A stretch of 28,939 nucleotides of DNA from JBOGDS01 sp050743075 (GTDB lineage Bacteria; Actinomycetota; Actinomycetes; Jiangellales; Jiangellaceae). The stretch lies in NCBI GenBank assembly GCA_050743075.1, contig JBOGDS010000047.1, positions 1-28,939 on the forward strand. The letters run 5' to 3'. The position numbers were made by a program, and so were the translations under genes. Of the stretch, positions 16,020 through 24,119 are shown one piece after another. The notes below the pieces were generated by a model, which had not been told where the DNA came from, ran no database searches, and worked only from the letters and a program-made list of their open reading frames with translations. The first letter of the stretch is position 1; each line of letters starts with the position of its first letter.

Positions 16020-16516
16020 CAGATCACCTCGTTCAACTCGGCCTGGAACTCGTTCGCCTGAGCATCACGGGCTACTGCCTGCGCGAGAAGGGCTCGGAGG
16101 ACGAGGACGATCAGGGCCACGACCGCGATCAGCACACCTGCTCCACCGATCAGCAGAACCATGCCGGGAGCGACTGCCTCACCCGGGGTGAGGATGACGC
16201 CCAGCACGAACGTAAGCAGCGACGCGGCTGCCTCTGCGCCGATGATGATGTTCACGTATCGGAAGGCCGCGTGGGAGAACACCGTGCCCCGGCGGGCCAT
16301 CGTCACCAGCCGCCATACGCACACGAAGGTGACCTCGACGGTCAGGACCGCAAGGACGGCGATGACGATGAGCGGGATGCGCAGGTAGGCGTAGTCCGGG
16401 GCCAACTCGTTGAGGTCGATGGCCATCAGAGGCACCATCACCACCTGCACGAACAGCGAGCCGACGAGCACCATAGCCAGCACGATGCGCACCGCGAGAA
16501 CAGTTGGTCTTCCCAT
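16019..16516 (-). CDS. DUF2975 family membrane protein
   Basis: The 165-residue product has four predicted membrane helices (VLAVRIVLAMVLVGSLFVQV, LRIPLIVIAVLAVLTVEVTF, YVNIIIGAEAAASLLTFVLG, VLLIGGAGVLIAVVALIVLV). The pattern and length match DUF2975 proteins, which are usually coupled to a YozG-type regulator as here. The ATG has an ideal ribosome-binding site AAGGAGG. It is the first gene of the operon leading to the broken ABC transporter. Its biochemical role is not known. Confidence 0.88.
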   Translation of the reverse strand: MGRPTVLAVRIVLAMVLVGSLFVQVVMVPLMAIDLNELAPDYAYLRIPLIVIAVLAVLTVEVTFVCVWRLVTMARRGTVFSHAAFRYVNIIIGAEAAASLLTFVLGVILTPGEAVAPGMVLLIGGAGVLIAVVALIVLVLRALLAQAVARDAQANEFQAELNEVI

Positions 16517-16546
16517 AAGGGCCTCCTTCGATCGAGTTGCGGTGCT

Positions 16547-16588
16547 AACCTATCGGCTAACAGTTGATACCGCAAGTTGTCCGATAGG
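16547..16588 (-). promoter_or_regulatory. Promoter with overlapping inverted-repeat operator of the DUF2975 operon
   Basis: Read on the minus strand, TTGCGG (16570-16575) and TAGGTT (16547-16552) form a -35/-10 pair with 17-base spacing, about 31 bases before the DUF2975 start. An inverted repeat frames it: CCTATCGG at 16549-16556 and CCGATAGG at 16581-16588. Two further paired blocks extend the arms to 13 positions with mismatches. One arm covers the -10 region and the other lies just upstream of the -35. This layout suits repression by the XRE protein encoded in the operon. Confidence 0.6.
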
Positions 16589-16713
16589 ACGGGTACCCCG
16601 TCAGGTCCTGCGTGCGGGCAGGCCGAGAGCCGTCACATGCCCCCTCGCTGTAGCGACATCGCACCCGTGACCTGTCGCCTCACGCCTGGCTTGGAGGTGC
16701 GGCTAGCGTCCGG

Positions 16714-17294
16714 TCACGGCCGTGTTGTGATCTTGCGCGGATGGGGCGTGCGCAGGGTCGACAATGCCCTCGCGGCCTGTCGTGGCATGACTCCGTTGCC
16801 GAGGGCGGTCAGCTGCTGCGCGTGGCTCAGACCGTGGTGCGAGTCAGTGACCCAGCCGCGTTCGAGTCCATCGGCCATTCCGCGAACCGTGGGGCCGGCC
16901 GGTACTGGCCGTTCTCGTTCACAACAGTTGGAGTGGGAGCGGCCCGTCCGACAACGAGCTCCCATCGTCTGATCGCGATGGCGTAGCGTCCCCAGCGTCG
17001 AAAGGCCTCCCGATCAGTGACCAGAGCATCTCTGGCTCCCGCGCCGGACGCCGCCCCCCGGGACCGTTGATGGCCAGATCGATGACTTGATGGGACAGGG
17101 CGATCGTTTCCTCGCCGAGCCCGGACCTGATCCAGGCTCTCCCCGCCGCGTGCGGAGTCGGACGCCAGTGGAGTACGGAACAGCGCGGTGCGCGAGGATG
17201 AAGATACGAAATCGGGGATGGGGCGCACCGACGTAGGTAGCGGGTAGGCCGAGCCATCTTGTGTCTTACCGGAGGTCGGCCTGTCGCGCGTCAA
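16714..17294 (-). pseudogene. Remnant of a DNA (cytosine-5) methyltransferase, C-terminal part
   Basis: Fragments in alternating minus-strand frames line up with the C-terminal part of phage-type cytosine methyltransferases. They are TPLASDSARGGESLDQVRAR, then TIALSHQVIDLAING, then FRRWGRYAIAIRRWELVVGR and RPAPRFAEWPM, and lastly MADGLERGWVTDS with LGNGVMPRQAARAL. The final motif, GNGVxPxQAA, is conserved motif X. The catalytic PCQ and ENV motifs and the SAM-binding N-terminus are absent. At least three frame changes are needed, so it is non-functional. Such methyltransferases are typical cargo of actinophages and conjugative elements. Confidence 0.65.
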
Positions 17295-17381
17295 GATTCT
17301 TGGCAGGGCTGTTGAGTCAGTGCTGAAGGAGAATCTGGATCATGGGAAGACCACCAACTGTTCCGGTTGAGACGAAGACGA

Positions 17382-17567
17382 GTGACCACGGCCCCGGCGT
17401 ATGACCCGCTGCCCGCCGACGCCGACCTGTTCGGAGCCGTCGCGCAGGTCGAGGCTGCCCTCGTCCACCTGGAGGATGTGGCCTTGGCCCGGGCGACCCG
17501 GGCCGCGCTCGCCGAGGGCGGCGAACCGACGGCGTGGGAGCAGGTCAAGGCCGAAGCCGGACTGTGA
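17382..17567 (+). CDS. Putative RelB-type antitoxin
   Basis: A GTG at 17382 (an alternative TTG start lies at 17367) gives a product of about 61 residues. Its end reads ALVHLEDVALARATRAALAE, then GGEPTAWEQVKAEAGL, in the style of short RelB/prevent-host-death antitoxins that end in a VKxELGL-like helix. Seven bases downstream lies a RelE-like toxin remnant, the usual antitoxin-first order. With its toxin dead it has no clear remaining role unless it neutralises related toxins elsewhere. Confidence 0.6.
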   Translation: MTTAPAYDPLPADADLFGAVAQVEAALVHLEDVALARATRAALAEGGEPTAWEQVKAEAGL

Positions 17568-17574
17568 CCGGGGG

Positions 17575-17751
17575 GTGACGTACAGGGTCGTGCTGGTGCC
17601 GAGCGCCCGCTAACAGTTCCTCGCGCTGGACAAGCCGGTCCGTGCCCGGGTCGGCGACTACCGGGTGACTTGCGTCGTCGATGACGACGTAAGGGTGGTG
17701 ACCGTCGCCTGGGTGGGGCACCGCAGCAAGGCCTACCGCGACCCGTCATAG
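17575..17751 (+). pseudogene. RelE/ParE-type toxin remnant
   Basis: From GTG 17575 the frame reads MTYRVVLVPSAR, then a TAA stop at 17611-17613. It continues in the same frame with QFLALDKPVRARVGDYRVTC and VVDDDVRVVTVAWVGHRSKA, then YRDPS before TAG. RelE toxins are 80-95 residues and have a helix-rich middle between the LDKPVR-like and VGDYRV-like parts. Here that middle is missing (some 20-25 residues), in addition to the stop codon. Both defects argue for loss of function. Confidence 0.75.
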
Positions 17752-18550
17752 CGCGTCTATCGGTGAGAGCCGCCGGTACGCCTCACGGGCGCGCTCGGCC
17801 CGGTTCGCGGCAGCGTAGCGGCGCAGCATGACTCGCGACTTCCACCCGGCAAGCTCCTGAAGGTCGCCCTCGGCGCCGCCGGAGCGCAGCCACGCGTCGG
17901 CGAACCCGTGCCGGAACATGTGCGCGTAGAGCCGAACGCCGATCTCGCGGCCCCGGCGCTCCAACATCTGCCGGATGCCGTCCGAGGTCAATCTGCCCTT
18001 CTGTGAGAGCCACAGGTCTGGGGAGTCGGCCCGGCCGTGCATGCGACGGGATCGCAGGTACCGGTCGACCGCCTGGGCCGTGCGGGCGCCGAAGGGGACC
18101 GTGCGGTGCCGCTTGCGATGGGTCGCGTCGCCCTTGCCCTCCACGTAGACCAGCCGGGCGCGCAGGTCGAGGTCCTCGGTGGTTAGGCCGGCCAATTCCG
18201 AGCGGCGCATGCCGGTGTCGGCCAGCAGCAGTATCACGGCGGCGTCCCGCCGGTCGGAGAAGTCCCTGCCAGCACAGGCGGCGAGCAGCGCCTTCATCTG
18301 GGTCTTGGTTAGTATCTCGGTGTGCGGCTCGGGCACCTTCGGCGGCGACGTGGCCGCGCAGGCCGACCAGCCAGCCGCGGATGTCGTCGGCGGTGACGGT
18401 GGTCACGTCGTCGGCCTGGCCGTTCGCTGCGAGCCAGTCGGCGAACTGGACCACAGCTCGGGAGTAGTTGTCCAGCGTCCTCGGCGACTTGCCCTCGGCG
18501 TCGATCGCGAGTTGAAAGCTGGCCAGCAGGCCGCCGAAAGGGTCAGTCAC
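17746..18550 (-). pseudogene. Tyrosine recombinase (integrase) broken by a frameshifting deletion
   Basis: GTG 18550 opens a SAM-like core-binding domain (TDPFGGLLASFQLAIDAEGK, then TLDNYSRAVVQFADWLAANG and VTADDIRGWLVGL). Near 18345 the frame changes and continues with SPPKVPEPHTEILTKTQMKA and the catalytic domain. Visible catalytic parts are Arg in LADTGMRRSELAGL, HMFRHGFADAWLRSGG (H-x-x-R), the GWKS box and the tyrosine in MLRRYA. Some 40 residues that normally join the two domains are missing. The gene ends six bases inside the toxin remnant on the other strand. It lies beside tRNA-Phe, 60 bases from its 3' end, the standard place for an integrase at its attachment site. Confidence 0.8.
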
Positions 18551-18609
18551 GGTGTTGATTATGCGTTGTCCGCACGCCATCGTCAGCGCATGACTCGCGT
18601 TTCCGCAGG

Positions 18610-18685
18610 TGGTGGACAGGGGCGGGTTCGATCCGCCGACCTTCCGCTTTTCAGGCGGACGCTCTCCCAACTGAGCTACCTGTCC
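18610..18685 (-). tRNA. tRNA-Phe (GAA anticodon)
   Basis: The acceptor arms GGACAGG and CCTGTCC pair fully. The anticodon stem TCCGC/GCGGA encloses CTGAAAA with anticodon GAA. The T stem GGCGG/CCGCC encloses ATCGAAC, so the usual T at position 54 is A. Discriminator A and an encoded CCA follow (18610-18612). The body resembles other actinobacterial tRNA-Phe genes. The 3' end points to the broken integrase. Confidence 0.95.
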
Positions 18686-18827
18686 TCGGTACGAGCCCAA
18701 GAAGTCTAACCGAACACGCCGGTACCGATCGACGGGACGACCGGCCGGCCAGGGCACGTGAGGGCGCGGTGGTCGCGGTGTGTCAGGCTTCGCGCGGACG
18801 GGCGGTGCGACTCACGGCGGAGGCAGC

Positions 18828-19799
18828 GTGGAAACGACGGGACAGGACCCGAGGACGGTAAGCCTCCGGCGGTCGGACCGGACCTGGATGGTTGCCCTGG
18901 CGGCCTCGTTCTGGGGCACGTCGGCGCTGATGCGCGAGCCGCTCACCCGGGACATGGGCCTCGCCCCGTCCACCATCGTCTTCGTGGAGCATGTGGTCCT
19001 GGTGTTGTGCCTGTCACCGTGGCTGGCCGGTGCCGTGCGGTCGTTCCGACGGGCGACGCCGCGGACGAAAGCGGCTGTCGTCGTCATCGGGGTGGGATCG
19101 TCAGCGTTGGCGACCACGATGTTCACGGCCGCCTTCGCGCTCGGCGACCCGATCACGCCGCAGGCGCTGCAGAAGCTTCAGCCGGTCTTCGCCATCCTGC
19201 TCGCCGCGCTGCTGCTGGGCGAGCGGATGCGGGCGAGCTACTGGCTGTTCGCGGTGCCCGCGATCGGCGGCGCCTGGCTGCTCGCCTTCGCGCAGCCCAT
19301 CGACGTCTCGATCGGCAGCGCACAGGCGGCGCTGCTGGCTGTGGGTGCGGCGAGCCTGTGGGCGGCCGGGACGGTGCTGGGCCGGCTCGTCGGATCGGAG
19401 CTGGGCGCCACGCACGTCACGGTCCTGCGGTTCTTCTTCGGACTGGTTGCCATGGTGGTCGTCGTCGGCGTCAAGGGAGACCCCTACCTCGTGCCGTGGG
19501 ACAGTGTTCCGCTGCTGGTGCTGCTCGCACTGCTTCCCGGGCTGCTCGCGTTGAGCATCTACTACCGCGGCCTTCGGGGCACCCCCGCGACGCGGGCGAC
19601 GCTGGCTGAGCTGGCGTTCCCGTTGACCGCTGCCGCCGTCGGGGTGGTCGTGCTCGAGGCGAGCTTGGCCGCATCGCAGTGGGTCGGCTTTGTCGTCGTC
19701 CTGGTGGCAGTTACAGCTCTCGTCGTCCACGAGCACAACAGCCGCCGGCCAGCCGTGGCCGTGCCCGACCGGGTCGAGGACGCCGTCGGCACCGGCTGA
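18828..19799 (+). CDS. EamA/DMT-family transporter
   Basis: The product of about 323 residues has ten membrane segments in two similar halves, the EamA repeat architecture of drug/metabolite transporters. Examples are WMVALAASFWGTSALMREPL at the start of the first half and AALLAVGAASLWAAGTVLGR at the start of the second. The helix-loop LQKLQPVFAILLAALLLGER is a family hallmark. I prefer GTG 18828, which has GGAGG four bases upstream; the frame is open from GTG 18780. It is convergent with the copper operon, with only six bases between their ends. The substrate is unknown. Confidence 0.88.
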   Translation: METTGQDPRTVSLRRSDRTWMVALAASFWGTSALMREPLTRDMGLAPSTIVFVEHVVLVLCLSPWLAGAVRSFRRATPRTKAAVVVIGVGSSALATTMFTAAFALGDPITPQALQKLQPVFAILLAALLLGERMRASYWLFAVPAIGGAWLLAFAQPIDVSIGSAQAALLAVGAASLWAAGTVLGRLVGSELGATHVTVLRFFFGLVAMVVVVGVKGDPYLVPWDSVPLLVLLALLPGLLALSIYYRGLRGTPATRATLAELAFPLTAAAVGVVVLEASLAASQWVGFVVVLVAVTALVVHEHNSRRPAVAVPDRVEDAVGTG

Positions 19800-19805
19800 C
19801 GCTCG

Positions 19806-21827
19806 TCAGTCCGACTGGCGGCTGCGGGAGCGGGCGTCGAGGCTGGCCAGGTAGGCGTTGTACGCCACCCGCTCGGCCTCGGCGTCGCCCTCCTTGCGGT
19901 CGAAGCGACGGGCTTCGCGCGCGTCCGACCGGTACCACTGCACGAACAGGACGCCGATGACGAATAGCCCGGGCAGCTCTCCGAATCCCCAGGTCAGCTG
20001 GCCGGCCAGCTCCTGGTCCGCCAACGGTTCGGGCAGCCAAGGAATCTCGGTCGCGAGCTGGCGGTAGTAGTCACCCGCGATCAGCCTGGCCGACTCGAGC
20101 AGCGCGACGCCGAAGAAGGCGTGAATCGCCACGGCCGCGAACTGCAGCACGACGCGGGCCACGAACGGCGGGCGCTTCGGCAGCGGGTCGATGCCGATCA
20201 GCACCTCGTAGAACAGGTAGCCGGCGAGCAGGAAGTGCAGGCTGAGCAACGTGTGCGCCGTGTGGTTGCGCATCGCGTACTCGAACAACACGGTGAAGTA
20301 CGTGACGAACGGCCCGGACACGAAAATCGCCAGCGCGACCAGGGGATGGGTCAGGAACCGCACCGCCCGGCTCTGCGTGGCTGCGACCAGCCACTCCCGC
20401 GGCCCGGTCTCACCGCGCCGCGCAGGCCGGAGCGTCCGCAGTGCCAGTGTCACCGGACCGCCGAGCACCAGCAGTACCGGAGTCACCAGCATCAGAACCA
20501 TGTGCTGGCTCATGTGTACCGACAGCATCGTGATGCCGTAGGTCATCAGACCGGTGAGCTGCACGACGGCGATCGAGCCGACTCCGGACAGCCACGCCAC
20601 GGTGCGGCCCGCCGGCCACGCGTCGCCTCGTCGACGCAGACGCCATACGCCTCCGAGGTAGAGCAGGACTGCCGCCAGGCACCCGAGCGCGAAGACCGCG
20701 TCGGGGTAGATCTGGGTGACCAGCCGCAGCGGTGTGGGCTCGGGCGGGACCGGATAGCCGAGCAGCTCCCGCACGGCCGTCATCGGTACCAGGTCGGACG
20801 GGGCCGGCGGCGGGGTCCGGCTGAGCGCCACGCCGAGAGCCAGAGCGACGCCCATGATGACGACCTCTCCCGCCGCCAACCGGCGGAATGCGCCGGCGCG
20901 GCCCGCGTCGAGCTGGTCCAGCGTCCGCCGCCGGTGGGCCGCACCGAAGAAGCCGAGGGCCACCAGGGCGGAGACCTTGGCGAGGACGAGCAGGCCGTAC
21001 GCGGTCGTCACCAGGTCGGCGAACGAACTGAGCCGGATCCAGGCGTTGAGGACGCCACTGGCGCCCACCGCGACGAAACAGCCCAGGGCCAGCGCCGAGT
21101 ACGCCCGCGCGACGCGGGCGACCTGGCTGCCGCGGTTCGCCGCGTACCACGAAACGGCGACCAGCCCGCCGACCCACAGTGCCATCCCGGCGAGGTGCAC
21201 GAGCAGAGACGTGATCGCCGCGTGGTGGTAGTCGCCCGTGGCCGAGTGCCCGGTCCATGCGGGAGGGACGAGTGCGCCGATGCCGAGGCAGAGCACCGCG
21301 ATGGCGCCGCCGCGGCTCAGGGTCAGCCGCGCGGCCGGCACCAGCGCCAGCACCAGGACGAAGACTGACGCGTACGCCCGGCCCTGGGTGACGCTTCCGG
21401 TGTAGCTGGCCAAGGCGTTGCTGTCCAGGGCCGCCCACAAGGGCTGGCCGATCAGGTCGGAGAAGGTCAGCAGGTGGACGACGGCGGCGGCTGCCGCCCA
21501 CACGATCGCCGACATCGCCGCGGCGCGCAGAGCGCGTAACGCCTCGCCGCTCAACTCGCCGCCGCGGGCGGGCAACATCGCGGCCAGAGCGAGAAACCCG
21601 ACCGTGACCGCGGCCGAGCCGTCGAGGACGGCCTGGGAGACCGGCAGCACCCACCGGGTGAGCGGGCCCGGGTCGGGCAACCCGGGGACTGCGACCTCGG
21701 TACCGCCGCCTCCCAGCAGGAGGGCGCCGAGAAGGACCACCAGCGCCGTCCCGGCCGCCGTAGTACCCCACCGCCGGACCGTGGGGACGTACGTGGCGGC
21801 GGGCTGGCGGGCGGCCATCGACATCAC
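19806..21827 (-). CDS. Copper resistance D / cytochrome oxidase assembly CtaG fusion protein
   Basis: The 673-residue membrane protein joins two known modules. The N-terminal half (about residues 20-330) is CopD-like, with many helices and histidine-bearing stretches such as GHSATGDYHHAAITSLLVHL. The C-terminal half (about 370-640) is CtaG/caa3-type, with LSVHMSQHMVLMLVTPVLLV, HTAHTLLSLHFLLAGYLFYE and HAFFGVALL, whose histidines are candidate copper ligands. Fusions of this type occur in other actinobacteria. The start overlaps the copC stop by four bases. Likely role: copper transfer across the membrane and delivery to the respiratory oxidase. Confidence 0.93.
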   Translation of the reverse strand: MMSMAARQPAATYVPTVRRWGTTAAGTALVVLLGALLLGGGGTEVAVPGLPDPGPLTRWVLPVSQAVLDGSAAVTVGFLALAAMLPARGGELSGEALRALRAAAMSAIVWAAAAAVVHLLTFSDLIGQPLWAALDSNALASYTGSVTQGRAYASVFVLVLALVPAARLTLSRGGAIAVLCLGIGALVPPAWTGHSATGDYHHAAITSLLVHLAGMALWVGGLVAVSWYAANRGSQVARVARAYSALALGCFVAVGASGVLNAWIRLSSFADLVTTAYGLLVLAKVSALVALGFFGAAHRRRTLDQLDAGRAGAFRRLAAGEVVIMGVALALGVALSRTPPPAPSDLVPMTAVRELLGYPVPPEPTPLRLVTQIYPDAVFALGCLAAVLLYLGGVWRLRRRGDAWPAGRTVAWLSGVGSIAVVQLTGLMTYGITMLSVHMSQHMVLMLVTPVLLVLGGPVTLALRTLRPARRGETGPREWLVAATQSRAVRFLTHPLVALAIFVSGPFVTYFTVLFEYAMRNHTAHTLLSLHFLLAGYLFYEVLIGIDPLPKRPPFVARVVLQFAAVAIHAFFGVALLESARLIAGDYYRQLATEIPWLPEPLADQELAGQLTWGFGELPGLFVIGVLFVQWYRSDAREARRFDRKEGDAEAERVAYNAYLASLDARSRSRQSD

Positions 21828-22456
21828 GCCCCGGACTCCGCCCCCGCATCGTGAGGCCGCGCACGGGGGCGACGGCCACCCATCGTGAAGTACACGGCCC
21901 CACCGACTGCAACGGCAGCGGCAATTCCGCCGACGACCGCCAACAGACCCCCCGAACCGGCATCGTCGTCGGCCGGGGCTGCGACATTCGTATCGGCGGC
22001 GGCGTCGTGGCCCGCGTGCTCATCGAGGTCGGCGGGCGGCCTGGCTGTCTCCCCGGCCGGTGGAACCGACGGGGTCGCCGATCCCGTCGGCCCGGTCACC
22101 GTGAAGGTCACCGATCCGGTGATCGGGTGCCCGTCCGCGGACACGATGCGGTACGTCACCTCGTACTCGCCCGATGCCAGGTCGGCGACGGCCTGGCTGA
22201 CGCGGGCGCCGACGACCTGGGGGTCACCCTCCTCGTGGTGGCCGCCACCCGCGTCGAGCACAGCGACCTGGTTGAAGTCGCGCTGGACCGGTTGGTCGAA
22301 CTCGAGCTCGACGGTGATCGGGGCTTCGGTCACCGTCGCGCCGTCCTCCGGGGTGCTGCCGATGAGCTCGTTGTGCGCCGCCGCCGTCCCCGCGTTCAAC
22401 GCGAGGACTGCGGCGGTGCCGGCGAGCGCGATGCCGAACCGGGCGATGTCACGCAC
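21824..22456 (-). CDS. copC: CopC-domain copper-binding protein, membrane anchored
   Basis: The 210-residue product has a signal peptide (IALAGTAAVLALNAGTAAA) that would leave a mature N-terminus beginning HNELIGSTPEDGATV. An N-terminal histidine is the copper ligand of CopC proteins. The domain ends with the conserved SADGHPITGSVTFTV. A linker containing DEHAGHDAAA and a C-terminal helix (LLAVVGGIAAAVAVGGAVYF) with a basic tail anchor it outside the membrane. It overlaps ycnI upstream by eight bases and the CopD-CtaG gene downstream by four, so one operon is clear. Confidence 0.93.
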   Translation of the reverse strand: MRDIARFGIALAGTAAVLALNAGTAAAHNELIGSTPEDGATVTEAPITVELEFDQPVQRDFNQVAVLDAGGGHHEEGDPQVVGARVSQAVADLASGEYEVTYRIVSADGHPITGSVTFTVTGPTGSATPSVPPAGETARPPADLDEHAGHDAAADTNVAAPADDDAGSGGLLAVVGGIAAAVAVGGAVYFTMGGRRPRARPHDAGAESGA

Positions 22457-23228
22457 GGGATCGCCTCAGTGACCATGCGCCGACACCGAGCCCGACGGCG
22501 CCCACCGCGAGGCCGGCGACCGCCAGCCCGCGAGCGACGCCGTCCGACGAGTCCCCACCGCCCGAGTCTCCCCCGGATGCGTCTTCACCCCTCCGCTCGG
22601 CCCGGATGGCTGCTCTCTCCTCGGCCGTGGGGCGCTCGCGGTCCCCGTCCTCCCGGGCGGCTTGGCGATCATCATCTCCGTCGCCACCTCCGCCTCCGAC
22701 AGGGGCGACGATCAGCGCCGGCGCCGGGTGTTCGGCGTCGGGCGCGTCGGCCCACGCCACGACCTCGCCGTCGTCGTAGGTCTGCTCGGCAGGCAACGCG
22801 TACTCGCCGGGCTCGGGAAGGGGTCCGACCGAGATGGCGAACTCGTCGAACTCGCCGGGGCCGATCCGGACACCATCGTTGGCGGTCCAGGTGACGGCCG
22901 TCACGGCCTCCTCGAGAGTGAACTCGCCGACGTCGATGGGCTCGGGGAGAGGCTCCCTGGTGAGCTCCGCCGTCCAACCGACATGCGGCTGGACCGATAC
23001 GGACGGGAACGGGGTGTCAGCTGGCAGCTCGACCCGCAACGCGACGGTGCCAGCGGTATCGGACTCGTTGGGAACGCGGAACGTGAGCTTGGAGAACGAG
23101 CCGGACGTGTCGACGTCGGGCCGGACGGTCACGTGGGCTGCGGCGATCGTCGGCACGGCAATGAGAAGGCCGACGGTGCCCAGTGCCGCCAGGGCGGCGC
23201 GCGTACGCGCCCGCGAGTGCGTTGTCAT
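22449..23228 (-). CDS. YcnI family (DUF1775) copper-associated protein
   Basis: The 259-residue product has a signal peptide ending in IAAA and a mature start HVTVRPDVDTSG, the copper-binding N-terminus of YcnI domains. The body has the family pattern (LTFRVPNESDTAGTVALRVE, GVRIGPGEFDEFAISVGPLP). A long glycine- and aspartate-rich linker and a C-terminal helix (GLAVAGLAVGAVGLGVGAWS) with an arginine tail follow. YcnI, CopC and CopD usually occur together, as here. It binds copper outside the membrane; its precise task is not settled. Confidence 0.92.
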   Translation of the reverse strand: MTTHSRARTRAALAALGTVGLLIAVPTIAAAHVTVRPDVDTSGSFSKLTFRVPNESDTAGTVALRVELPADTPFPSVSVQPHVGWTAELTREPLPEPIDVGEFTLEEAVTAVTWTANDGVRIGPGEFDEFAISVGPLPEPGEYALPAEQTYDDGEVVAWADAPDAEHPAPALIVAPVGGGGGDGDDDRQAAREDGDRERPTAEERAAIRAERRGEDASGGDSGGGDSSDGVARGLAVAGLAVGAVGLGVGAWSLRRSRA

Positions 23229-23277
23229 CTGTGGTCCTGTCGATCATGGGCGCGACGGCGCCCGGATGAGGTCGGCG

Positions 23278-23832
23278 TCAGATGCTCGTGAGCATCGGCG
23301 GACCTCGCCGGGGAGCGGTGCGCGCGACGTTCAGGACGTACGTGTGGCCGACGATGGGAGCATGCCGTGGGCGCGGAGGGACGGCCCGTGGGAGGTCTTC
23401 GGCCCACGCGTGGAGGTCACCTGTCCGTCGCAGCAGCAATGTCGACGACAGAGCCGCCATCGACCAGAGCACCGACTCGCTGCTGGCGAGCAGGACGGTC
23501 AGCGCCAGCGCGGCCGCGGCGTGCGCCACGACCATGCCGGGCGCGACGGCGGCGGGCGGGTGGTGATGGGCGGACATCGTGAGCAACGTGTGCAATAGCG
23601 GCTGGGACAGGAAGACCAGTGCGGCGATCTGACCGACCCCCAGGCGCCGGTCGGCAAGGGCGACACAGGCAGCCGACAGCAGCGCGGCGGCCAACATGAA
23701 CGGCCCGAGGGCCGGTTCGCGGCCACCGGCGACGACATGGGCAGCCGCAGGGAGAAGCAAGCACGCGACGGAGAGGGCCAAGCCGCGTGCCACGCGGCTA
23801 CCTCCACGGCCAGGCGAGCTCACGGGGTCCAC
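23278..23832 (-). CDS. Membrane protein at the head of the copper operon, unknown function
   Basis: The 184-residue product has four to five hydrophobic helices (GLALSVACLLLPAAAHVVAG, PFMLAAALLSAACVALADRR, IAALVFLSQPLLHTLLTMSA, VVAHAAAALALTVLLASSES). The stretch HHHPPAAVAPGMVVAH contains several histidines that could bind metal. The C-terminus has a proline- and arginine-rich tail. It lies 49 bases before ycnI on the same strand. I do not recognise a named family, though such histidine-bearing membrane proteins are common beside ycnI-copC in actinobacteria. Confidence 0.75.
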   Translation of the reverse strand: MDPVSSPGRGGSRVARGLALSVACLLLPAAAHVVAGGREPALGPFMLAAALLSAACVALADRRLGVGQIAALVFLSQPLLHTLLTMSAHHHPPAAVAPGMVVAHAAAALALTVLLASSESVLWSMAALSSTLLLRRTGDLHAWAEDLPRAVPPRPRHAPIVGHTYVLNVARTAPRRGPPMLTSI

Positions 23833-24119
23833 ACTAGGCTCACGCCCCCGAGGCCGTCAGGGTTCACCCCCCATTCACCCGGAGGCCGGGTGGATGGCCG
23901 GGTGGATGGCCGGGCCCAGTCCCATGTCCAGTCGACACCTGCCGCGCCTGTGCCGAACTGGTCGGCGCAGCGCTCGACCGTCCCGCTCGCCTTGCCTTCC
24001 AGCTGGAAGCGGCCGTGGAGGCGCAGGTCGCCGGAGATCGGCAGGACCAGCGTGGGATCCGCTCTGCGTTGGTCCCGACCCGTGGTCCCAGCGGGAATGA
24101 CGGAGCTCGGGACCGGGAG
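23833..24119. other. Intergenic stretch with a short tandem repeat and a possible coding fossil
   Basis: The sequence holds 2.5 copies of the 12-base unit GCCGGGTGGATG at 23885-23914. On the minus strand, about 24055-23960, one frame reads ISGDLRLHGRFQLEGKASGT. It faintly resembles a strand pair of SRPBCC-fold proteins, but it is too short and has no start context. I see no supported gene. Confidence 0.4.

Noticed and set aside
18557..18757. An N-terminal extension of the integrase reading AQLGERPPEKRKVGGSNPPL
   Set aside because: This is the translated tRNA-Phe antisense artefact; the integrase start at GTG 18550 is sufficient.
20121..21368. Long plus-strand open frame opposite the CopD-CtaG gene
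   Set aside because: It is made of Gln/Arg/His-rich text typical of the antisense frame of a membrane protein; the real gene is on the minus strand.
23885..23914. 12-base tandem repeat considered as a CRISPR or iteron
   Set aside because: Only 2.5 contiguous copies exist, with no spacers and no replication gene nearby.
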